From the NCBI GenBank assembly GCA_964640725.1, contig CAZXIJ010000011.1:62001-126000 (forward strand): a stretch of DNA of 64,000 nt, given 5' to 3'. This DNA is from CALHVX01 sp964640725 (lineage in GTDB: Bacteria; Pseudomonadota; Gammaproteobacteria; Pseudomonadales; Azotimanducaceae). A model generated the notes under the pieces. The model was not told where the DNA came from, searched no databases, and saw only the letters and a list, made by a program, of their open reading frames with translations. The stretch's first letter is position 1. Each line of letters starts with the position of its first letter. Positions 36,886 to 44,093 of this stretch are shown here, piece by piece. The translations under genes were made by a program, and so were the position numbers.

Positions 36886-37292
36886 TGGCCAGCTGGGCCG
36901 ATGCCGCCCAGGGCGGATTGCTCATCGGTTGTGCCGCGGCGCTGCTGTACCTTGCCCTTGGCCGGATTGCCGGTATCAGCGGGCTGTTCAGCGCGGCGCT
37001 GCGCGGGCCAGCGGCAGGCGGAACGCCCGTTCTGTTTCTTGCCGGCCTTGGCATCGGTACCCTCGCTGGGGCGGCGCTGTTTGGCTACAACCCGCGTCCC
37101 GCTTCTGCCGAGCGCCTCGCCTGGGTCTGGCTTCTTGGCGGTACGCTGGTTGCCCTGGGGACCTGGTTCGGTGCCGGCTGCACGAGCGGTCACGGGGTCT
37201 GCGGTATTGCCCGCCTGTCGGTACGCTCGGTGACGGCAACGGTCGTTTTCATGCTGGTTGCCATGGCCACCGCCACGGCGCTCTATCGATGA
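36885..37292 (+). CDS. YeeE/YedE-family sulfur transporter, N-terminal-half protein
   Basis: 135 aa, four hydrophobic segments, inner membrane. The signature FGAGCTSGHGVCGIARLS with conserved cysteines matches the YeeE/YedE (DUF395) family, which conducts thiosulfate or related sulfur compounds. Here the transporter is split into two small proteins, as in operons with Blh/ETHE1-type dioxygenases. The ATG overlaps the preceding TGA by one base, and it overlaps the next gene by 4 bp (ATGA), so the three genes form one coupled operon. The transported species is not shown by sequence. Confidence 0.85.
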   Translation: MASWADAAQGGLLIGCAAALLYLALGRIAGISGLFSAALRGPAAGGTPVLFLAGLGIGTLAGAALFGYNPRPASAERLAWVWLLGGTLVALGTWFGAGCTSGHGVCGIARLSVRSVTATVVFMLVAMATATALYR

Positions 37293-37732
37293 AGGGGCTT
37301 GCGGCGCTGCTGGCTGGTCTGCTTTTTGGTCTGGGGCTGGTGTTGTCCAGCATGGTCGACCCGGAGCAGGTGCTGGCCTTTCTGACCCTGTCTTCGCGCT
37401 GGGATCCAGCCCTGATGTTCGTCATGGGTGCTGCCCTGTGCGTCACCCTGCCGTCTTTTGCGCTGGCGCGCCGACGGGGATCGCCCTGGCTGAGCGATCG
37501 CTTCTTCGCGCCGCGCGCATCGAAGGTCGACGCCCGCCTCCTGGGTGGGGCCGCTCTCTTTGGTTTGGGCTGGGGCGTGACCGGCTACTGCCCGGGGCCA
37601 GCGCTGAGCGGCGTGTTCCTGTTGGATGAGCGGGCACTGTTGTTTGCCGGCAGCTACACGCTCACCGTGTTGCTCCTGAACATGCGCGCCCGGCAGGTTG
37701 ATGCCAGCGCTCGTGCCCAGCCGGACGGCTGA
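37289..37732 (+). CDS. YeeE/YedE-family sulfur transporter, second half protein
   Basis: 147 aa from ATG 37289, which overlaps the previous stop (ATGA). It has four hydrophobic segments, with the family signature GVTGYCPGPALSG. It is the partner of the preceding 135-aa protein; together they equal one full YeeE/YedE transporter. It follows the persulfide dioxygenase-like gene, suggesting sulfur-compound import or export linked to sulfide detoxification. The tail is hydrophilic (RQVDASARAQPDG). Confidence 0.85.
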   Translation: MKGLAALLAGLLFGLGLVLSSMVDPEQVLAFLTLSSRWDPALMFVMGAALCVTLPSFALARRRGSPWLSDRFFAPRASKVDARLLGGAALFGLGWGVTGYCPGPALSGVFLLDERALLFAGSYTLTVLLLNMRARQVDASARAQPDG

Positions 37733-37753
37733 GCTGCTGCGCAGCCCGGGCAC

Positions 37754-38314
37754 TCAGTAGTACGCGGGAAAACCCTGCGCTCGGGCGCGCTGCGCGGCTT
37801 CCCGAAGGCGCCACTCCTCCTGGGCAACGTCGTCGCGCTGACGGTTGCGCTGCCGGCGGAGGCTGCGACGCTGCTCGTCGCTCAGGTCACTGCGAGACAG
37901 ACGATCGTTGATGCGCTCGAGCTCGGTCCGCTCGTTCTCGACGCGGCTGCGCTGGTCATAGAGCCCGCGCCCCAGCAGGTAAGCGCTCATGAAGGGCGGC
38001 TCGATGTCCTCGGGACAGCTGTTACCGTAGCTGCGGCCCTCGATGCCTTCTTCGTAACCGCGCTCAGCGGTGCAGAACTGTTCGATGCCGAGCGCCCAGC
38101 CAGCGCGCCAGGCCCGGGCGTCGGGCGGGATGCCAAACTCCCCGCAGTCATCGGCGTACGCGTCGATGCGGCTGCGATTGTGGCCGGCCACGCCATCGTC
38201 GACGCCCTGGTTGTACCAGTCCGCGTTCTGGCATTCGCCCTCGTTCATGGTCGCGCAGCCGCAGGTCATCGCCGCCAGGCCCAGTAGCAGTCCAAGCTGA
38301 GTGACTTTCCGCAT
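37754..38314 (-). CDS. DUF2799-like lipoprotein
   Basis: 186 aa. An N-terminal signal MRKVTQLGLLLGLAAMTCGC ends in a cysteine pair suited to lipidation, although the lipobox is atypical. The mature part begins with CQNADWYNQGVDDGVAG, the pattern of DUF2799 proteins, and continues with a duplicated AWRAGW/GYEEGIEG-type repeat. The C-terminal 70 residues are Arg/Glu/Gln-rich and probably form a coiled coil. It converges with the sulfur operon (21 bp apart). The role is unknown. Confidence 0.75.
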   Translation of the reverse strand: MRKVTQLGLLLGLAAMTCGCATMNEGECQNADWYNQGVDDGVAGHNRSRIDAYADDCGEFGIPPDARAWRAGWALGIEQFCTAERGYEEGIEGRSYGNSCPEDIEPPFMSAYLLGRGLYDQRSRVENERTELERINDRLSRSDLSDEQRRSLRRQRNRQRDDVAQEEWRLREAAQRARAQGFPAYY

Positions 38315-38515
38315 GGTGAGTCTCCGGATCGCGTCATCGGTCCGCCGAGCCCGAGCGGGCGGCGATTCAGTCCACCTTAACGGATCGATGCTGAATGGAA
38401 ACGATCTTGCTGAAACCAGAGTGTCCCGAATTTGGGTCGAGTTAAGGGTCTTTTTACGAGAAAAAGTGGGGAGGGTAAGGTGGAAATTTCAAAAAAATAG
38501 AATTGATGTGGGTTT
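38315..38515. other. AT-rich intergenic region downstream of the NRPS gene
   Basis: 201 bp between the NRPS stop (minus strand) and the DUF2799-like gene start (also minus), so it holds the latter's promoter and the end of the NRPS transcript. The part at 38400-38515 is clearly AT-richer than the surroundings. CTTTTT-ACGAG-AAAAAG (about 38451-38467) is a short perfect inverted repeat, and a run of seven T follows the NRPS stop on the minus strand. The terminator is weak at best. Confidence 0.4.
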
Positions 38516-41500
38516 TTAATCCGTTCTGGTGTCGGCCAGCGCCTCTACGGCTGCTCGCCAGCCATCGAGCAGCGAGGCCGCACGGGCTGCGGTAAACCGC
38601 AGGCTGCTGTAGCCCAGGTGCAGTTGCAGCCGGTCATTGCGAATCGAAGCCTCGACGTACAGCGCGTAGCAGGCCCGGTTCTGCGGCGCCGCTGTCCGCA
38701 CGGCCTCCGGGGCCTCTTCCAGATTGGCGCCCAGGGCGCGGCCAAGCGCGCTGTCGATGCGACTGACGTAGTTGAAGAACACGGCGGGCTCCGGTGCCTT
38801 CGCGAGCACCTCGTGCCCGGCAATGTAGCGCAGCATGCCGTAGTGCAGCCCGTCTGCCGGGACTGCCTGCATGGCGTCTTGAACCGCTTGAAGCTGCGAG
38901 CCCGTGCCCAGGGGAATGCGCAGCGGATACACCGTATTGAGCTCGCCCACGGTGCGGCTCAGGCTGGCGTGCTCAAACACCCGATCGCGACCGATACCGC
39001 AGGTGTTGATGGTCAGAGCGTCGAGCCCGCTCCAGGCCTTGTACGCACCCGCAAAGGTGCCGAGCAGCAGCTGATGAACGCCGGCCTCGAGTGCCTGGCT
39101 GACGGAGCGGGTCAGGACCCGCGTCTGCGATTCTGTCAGCGTGTGCGTCAGAAGCCGTTGGTCAGCTTCCGTGCCGTGCTCCGTCGCCGTGAGCGGCGGG
39201 CCATCGCGCAGCACATCGCCGCCGATGGGCAGGGTGCAATCGGCAAGCTGCTGCTGCCAGAACGGCAGTTCCTCAGCCTGCCAGTCCTGATCGATCAGGG
39301 CGTGCAGCTGCTCTGACCATGCGCCCAACCCGGTCGTTTTGTCGGGCAGCCGAGCAATCCGCCCGCTTGCTGCTGCCTGGTAGGCCGTCAGCAGGTCTTC
39401 CATGAGAATTTGGCAGGAGCGCATATCAATCAGCAGGTGGTGACTCACGATCGCGATCGTCGACTGTTCCTGGCTGTCGAACAGGGCGAGCTTTATGAGC
39501 GGTGCCTGATCCAGGGAAAAGCTGCTGTTCAACGCGTTCAGGACCGTGGTCATGCGCGCTTCGGCATCGGCGGGCGCCAATCCTGCCAGCGATACCGCGG
39601 TCATGGGCGCGGCGACGGCATCGACCGGGTGCAGCGTGAAGCTTGGGGGCTGTGCCGCCATATCGAATGTCAGGCGCAGCCCGTCGTGATGCCGAAGGAC
39701 CGCAGCCATGGCCCGTTCCAGCGCGGCAGGATCCAGGTGCCGGGTGAAGCGCACCAGGATGCAGCGATTCCAGTGCGCTGGTTGCTCGAAACCGTCCTGG
39801 AACAGCTTGCGGTGCCTGGCCAGCGCCGGGAAGGTCCCGCTCTGCGGCTGCTGGTCGATGTCTTTGTGGCGTTGCTTCCCGGCCAGGGGCAGGGCGCTGC
39901 GGATCGTCGGGTTGGCGAAAAGATCCTGCACGTCAATGAACAGTTCGGCTCGGGCCAGCTCGGTCTCGAGACCGATCAGTAACAGGGAATCGCCCCCCAG
40001 CTCGAAAAAGTTGCTGTCCAGCCCGACCTCCGCTGGCGGCAGGTTCAGGACCTGGGCGATAGCGGCAGCGAAGGCTTGTTCCGGCCCGGTCTGAGGCGGC
40101 GCGAAGCTGGCGGGACGCTGTGCCCTGGCCGCCGGCAGGGCGCGACGGTCCAGCTTGCCGCTGGGCAGGCGCGGTATCTGCGGCAGCGCGGTCAGCGTTG
40201 GGGGCACCATGTAGCCTGGCAGCCGGGCCTGCAGGTGCGATCGCAGCGCGGCGACCAGTTCCTCATCGGCGATCGATGCTGCGGCCGGTTTCGCGACGAA
40301 ATAGGCGGCCAGCCGGGCAGAATCCGCCGTACCGGGCACGGCCTGTACGGCGGCGTCGGCGACCCGGGGATGGCTCAGCAGCTGCTGTTGAATTTCGCCC
40401 AGCTCGATCCGGAAACCGCGGAGCTTGATCTGGCCGTCGGCGCGGCCCAGATACTCCAGGGTGCCATCGGGTCGCCAGCGCGCACGATCGCCCGTCCGAT
40501 AGAGCTTGCCCCGGGCGAAGGGGTTGTCGGGAAAACGCTCGGCGGTGCGGGCCGGGTCGTTGTGATAGCCCGCGGCCAGCCCGGGGCCGGCGAGGCATAG
40601 CTCGCCTTCGACGCCGATGCCCTGCAGCTGCAACCGATCCGACAGCACGTGCGCCTGACATCCGCCGATCGGTTGCCCGATAGTGACCGGCTGGCCCGGC
40701 TGGGGCTTGCTCCAGGTGGCGTAGATGGTGGCTTCTGTGGGGCCGTAAAGATTGTAGAGCGTGGGTGCTCGGCCCGCTGCGCTCGTGCTGCCCAGGGTCT
40801 GCTGAAACTGCGCAACCAGGGCCTCGGGCAGAGCCTCTCCTGCCGCCAGCCAGTGCCGGACGCCGGCCAGCTGGCAAGGCTCGCCATTGGCCAGCAGCGC
40901 GCCGAGCGCCGAGGGCACCAGCAGCATCACGCTCACGCCCGTGTTGCCCACCAGGCGAGCCAGGCGTTTCGGGTCTCGGGCGAGGGCAGGCGGTGCCAGC
41001 ACCAGCGTCGCGCCGGCCCCCAGGGGCCACAGCAGTTCGGCGACAGAGACATCGAAGGCATAGCTGGTGTTGGCGAGCACCCGGTCTCCGGGGCCCACGG
41101 CAAAGGTTTCGGCGAGCCAGGACAGACGCAGCATCATCGCGCTGTGCGAGACTGCGACGCCCTTCGGCGTGCCGGTGGAGCCTGAGGTGTAGATCAGGTA
41201 CGCCGTGGTATCCGCCGCAGGGGGCGCTGGCCAGGCTGGGGGGGCAGACGCGTCAGGCAGCGCAGCGCCCGGTATCAGCCTTGTCGTGCCAGCCGGTAGC
41301 GCAAGCTTCGGGTACAGCGTGGCAGGGGCCAGCACGGCACAGGGCTGGCAGTCCGCCAGGATGGTCTCGATGCGTAGCGCTGGCGTCTCGGGATCGATCG
41401 GCACATAGGGATGGCCGCTGAGCAGGCAGGCCAGCATCGCGGTGATCTGGCTGGTGTCCCGGGGCAGCACCAGGGCGACGGGCGCATTGCCTGCCGGCAG

Positions 41501-43015
41501 GGCGGCGGCCTGCTGGCACGCGGCGCGGGCGAGGGTCTCGTAGCTCCAGCACTCGCTCGCCCCCGTTTGCGGAAGGCACAGGGCATCGTTGCCGGGCGTC
41601 TGCTCGGCGCGGGCGCGAAACCAGCGGGCGAAGGTGTCCGCAGCAGCCGGGGCGGGGCCGCCATCGCCCCAGCGCAGCAGCTGTCGCTGCTCGTCGTCGG
41701 TCAGTAGCGCGCAGTCGCCGAGTGCTTCGTCCGGCGCTTCGGTCACTGCCAGAATAAAGCGCTGAAAACGCGCGGCCAGCGCAGCGATCGCGGCCTCCGA
41801 AAAAGCCGACTGGCGATACTCCAGCCAGATGCCGAGCGTGGATTCGCCCAACTCGTACATAAAGGACAGGTCGTCCCGCACCTCGATCAGGTCGTTGTCG
41901 AGCGCTGCGCTGCGGATGCCGGGAATCTCCAGGCCCTGAAAGCGAGACACGGTCTGGCCCATCGATACGTTCGTCAGCCGACCGTCGAAGGCGGGCTCCC
42001 GCTGACGCTTGGCGCCGACGATGTCGAGCGCGGGCAGGTGCTGGTGCTTCTTGCTCTGGCGCCGAAAATCGCCCACGTGGCGGATTAGCTCGTTGAAGCT
42101 CTGTGCGCCGTCCAGCTGCATGCGTAGCGGGATAACGTTGACGAAAAAGCCGAAAGCGTCGCGATAGCCCCGGGGCCGCAAATCGACCGAGTGCGCGATC
42201 ACCAGGTCGCGCTGATCTGTTTCCCGGTGCAGAAATCCGCCGTACAGAGCCGCCAGCGCCGAGAAAATCGACGTGCGCTGCGCGCGGGCGAGCTGGCTCA
42301 GGCGTTTGGCGATGGCCGCGTCGAGGCCGAAGTAGTGTCGCTTGCCGGCGGTGTCTGCGATGCCTGTGGGCGGCGGCGCAATCGGGCAGTAGTGGTCGGC
42401 ATCGTCCAGGGCTTCGGCCCAGAACGCCCGGGCAGCAGCGGTGGACGCAGGATCCGGCGTGCCGTGTTCGCGCAGGTAGTCGGTCCAGTCTTTGTCCGGC
42501 TTGCCGGCCGCGGACGCCGGGCTCTGGTCATCGGCGATGTACGCATTGGCAATGGCGCGCATGATCGACAGCGCCGAGTAGCCGTCAGAGATGATATGGG
42601 GCACGACGCCAATGAAGTACCAGCGCGCGCGGGCGGCCCGGATCAGCGCAGCGCGCACCAGCGGGAACTGGGTGAGATCGATGGAGGCATCCCGGCGCCG
42701 GTTGAGCTCGACATAGGCGCGGGCTCGGCTGGTGTCTGTCTCGACCGGTGCGCCGTCGGACACGTCGATCAGGTCCAGCTCGTAGGGGCGATCGGTCAGC
42801 GCGAAGCGCGGCTTGCCATCGGTCTCGGTCAGGGACCCGTGCAGCAGGTCGTGATCGGCGACAATGGTCGCCAGGGCGCGGCAGAAGCGGGCCTCGTCCA
42901 CGGCGCCTTCGAGAGACATCTGGATGCAGGTGTTGTAGGAACTGCCGGTCGGGCTGAGCTTCCACTCGACCCACAGGCCCTCCTGCTCACGCGTCAGCGG
43001 CAGGCGTGTCGTCAC
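38516..43015 (-). CDS. Single-module non-ribosomal peptide synthetase, C-A-T-(E-like)
   Basis: 1499 aa from GTG 43015; the frame is open upstream to 43324 but only as a shadow of the DinB-like gene. The condensation domain (about 1-440) has PHIISDG (about 136-142) where HHxxxDG is usual; the second, catalytic His is kept. The adenylation domain (about 450-950) has YTSGSTGTPKG, NLYGPTEATIY, YRTGDRARW and the SGKLDRR lysine. The carrier domain has FFELGGDSLL (about 1003-1012). The terminal domain (about 1045-1499) follows the epimerase plan (HHLLIDM, LSRTVGELNTVYPL, FNYVSRID) but has TCGIGRD in place of EGHGRE. There is no thioesterase. The product is unknown. Its start overlaps the DinB-like gene by 29 bp. 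Confidence 0.88.
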   Translation of the reverse strand: MTTRLPLTREQEGLWVEWKLSPTGSSYNTCIQMSLEGAVDEARFCRALATIVADHDLLHGSLTETDGKPRFALTDRPYELDLIDVSDGAPVETDTSRARAYVELNRRRDASIDLTQFPLVRAALIRAARARWYFIGVVPHIISDGYSALSIMRAIANAYIADDQSPASAAGKPDKDWTDYLREHGTPDPASTAAARAFWAEALDDADHYCPIAPPPTGIADTAGKRHYFGLDAAIAKRLSQLARAQRTSIFSALAALYGGFLHRETDQRDLVIAHSVDLRPRGYRDAFGFFVNVIPLRMQLDGAQSFNELIRHVGDFRRQSKKHQHLPALDIVGAKRQREPAFDGRLTNVSMGQTVSRFQGLEIPGIRSAALDNDLIEVRDDLSFMYELGESTLGIWLEYRQSAFSEAAIAALAARFQRFILAVTEAPDEALGDCALLTDDEQRQLLRWGDGGPAPAAADTFARWFRARAEQTPGNDALCLPQTGASECWSYETLARAACQQAAALPAGNAPVALVLPRDTSQITAMLACLLSGHPYVPIDPETPALRIETILADCQPCAVLAPATLYPKLALPAGTTRLIPGAALPDASAPPAWPAPPAADTTAYLIYTSGSTGTPKGVAVSHSAMMLRLSWLAETFAVGPGDRVLANTSYAFDVSVAELLWPLGAGATLVLAPPALARDPKRLARLVGNTGVSVMLLVPSALGALLANGEPCQLAGVRHWLAAGEALPEALVAQFQQTLGSTSAAGRAPTLYNLYGPTEATIYATWSKPQPGQPVTIGQPIGGCQAHVLSDRLQLQGIGVEGELCLAGPGLAAGYHNDPARTAERFPDNPFARGKLYRTGDRARWRPDGTLEYLGRADGQIKLRGFRIELGEIQQQLLSHPRVADAAVQAVPGTADSARLAAYFVAKPAAASIADEELVAALRSHLQARLPGYMVPPTLTALPQIPRLPSGKLDRRALPAARAQRPASFAPPQTGPEQAFAAAIAQVLNLPPAEVGLDSNFFELGGDSLLLIGLETELARAELFIDVQDLFANPTIRSALPLAGKQRHKDIDQQPQSGTFPALARHRKLFQDGFEQPAHWNRCILVRFTRHLDPAALERAMAAVLRHHDGLRLTFDMAAQPPSFTLHPVDAVAAPMTAVSLAGLAPADAEARMTTVLNALNSSFSLDQAPLIKLALFDSQEQSTIAIVSHHLLIDMRSCQILMEDLLTAYQAAASGRIARLPDKTTGLGAWSEQLHALIDQDWQAEELPFWQQQLADCTLPIGGDVLRDGPPLTATEHGTEADQRLLTHTLTESQTRVLTRSVSQALEAGVHQLLLGTFAGAYKAWSGLDALTINTCGIGRDRVFEHASLSRTVGELNTVYPLRIPLGTGSQLQAVQDAMQAVPADGLHYGMLRYIAGHEVLAKAPEPAVFFNYVSRIDSALGRALGANLEEAPEAVRTAAPQNRACYALYVEASIRNDRLQLHLGYSSLRFTAARAASLLDGWRAAVEALADTRTD

Positions 43016-43535
43016 AGGGATCTTTCGCTGCGTGGGCAAGAGTGGCCTGGGCAATGCCCAGGGCCGGCGGCAGGGTGACGCCGGCGAGCCTGCCGACAAT
43101 GTTGACCATGGCCAGATGATGCGTGGCGTGATCGAGCAGAAACTGCAGCTCTCGCACGATGCTTGATTGGGCCAGCGTGTCGCCGCAATGCGTGACGGCC
43201 AGCGGCTGGTCGCCGGTGATGGCGGCAAGGCCGGACTGCAGCTGCGCCACTTCTGCGCCGATCCGGCCGCGATCCCGTTCCAGCGCCGGGTCGCGCCGGC
43301 GTCGCTCGTAGGTGACCGGTGCACTGCGCAGGCCTTTCAGAAACAGACGGTAAAACTCGAGGACGTGGCGCACATGGGTGCCCATGCTGCTGTCCACCGG
43401 CGCGTAGCTTTGCTGGTAGGTTGGCGCGGGAACCGCATCAAGCAGCTCCTGAATCTGCAGCAAGATCTGCTGGTTCTGCTCGACGAGCGCGTCGCAGTCT
43501 GGGCTGTGCACCGGGTGGCGGGCCAGTTCGTTCAT
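42987..43535 (-). CDS. DinB/YfiT-superfamily putative metal-dependent protein
   Basis: 182 aa from ATG 43535. The four-helix DinB pattern is suggested by histidines spaced as metal ligands: GTHVRHVLEFY (about 51-61) and LDHATHHLAMV near the C-terminal third (about 138-148). Some relatives are thiol (bacillithiol or mycothiol) S-transferases; others are uncharacterised. The 3' end overlaps the NRPS start by 29 bp, and it starts 14 bp after the small membrane protein gene, so all three are likely one operon. It may act on the NRPS product or a precursor, which is inference only. Confidence 0.7.
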   Translation of the reverse strand: MNELARHPVHSPDCDALVEQNQQILLQIQELLDAVPAPTYQQSYAPVDSSMGTHVRHVLEFYRLFLKGLRSAPVTYERRRRDPALERDRGRIGAEVAQLQSGLAAITGDQPLAVTHCGDTLAQSSIVRELQFLLDHATHHLAMVNIVGRLAGVTLPPALGIAQATLAHAAKDPCDDTPAADA

Positions 43536-43549
43536 GGTATCGGTGGGTC

Positions 43550-43936
43550 CTAGGTGCTTGCGCCGGTCTGTTGCCGCAGCAAAGACCAAAGATAGACGCC
43601 GCCATAGGCGGTGCCGATCAGGTAGCCAGGGATGATGGTCATCAAAATCGCCTGAGAGCCAGCAGCCCATTGCAGTGCGTAGGCCGTGCAAAACAGGAAA
43701 GCGCTGACAATGGCCAGGGTGCCTGCGGCCGCCATCATGGAGCGGCCGAAGGCGCGGAACAGGCCTTCGAGCATCAGCGTCATGGTCAGGGTGATCACGA
43801 AGCTGAAGCTGCCTTGCACGGCGCCCGTGCGCAGCGCCATGGCGTTGCCGTCGGGCATGTTGACCCAGTACGCCCAGGCGCCGTAGGCGAGGGCGCCGGT
43901 GCAGGCGGACAGCAGGCTTTTCTGCAGCGGGCTCAT
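43550..43936 (-). CDS. Small four-helix membrane protein, unknown function
   Basis: 128 aa from ATG 43936; the frame extends to 43996 without support. Four hydrophobic segments (about 8-27, 44-64, 70-90 and 98-120) indicate an inner-membrane protein. No family is recognised. It is the first gene of a probable operon with the DinB-like and NRPS genes, so it could be a transporter or immunity-type partner (inference). The 157 bp between acs and this gene contains a perfect CGCTTGC/GCAAGCG stem (43981-43987 with 43993-43999). Confidence 0.65.
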   Translation of the reverse strand: MSPLQKSLLSACTGALAYGAWAYWVNMPDGNAMALRTGAVQGSFSFVITLTMTLMLEGLFRAFGRSMMAAAGTLAIVSAFLFCTAYALQWAAGSQAILMTIIPGYLIGTAYGGVYLWSLLRQQTGAST

Positions 43937-44093
43937 GAGACCTATTGTGCCTTGTGCGCGAGCGATAGCAATTGTCGCGCCGCTTGCTCGCGGCAAGCGC
44001 TATTGCTGGTCATCAATGTTCTCCTCGGCGCGAGCGATGCTGTCAGGGTCAGACCGTCGCGCGGGCCTGGAGTTCCAGGGTTGGCGATGCCGA

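Noticed and set aside
43016..43324. Extended NRPS N-terminus
   Set aside because: This part of the open frame is a shadow of the DinB-like gene; condensation-domain similarity begins only after 43015.
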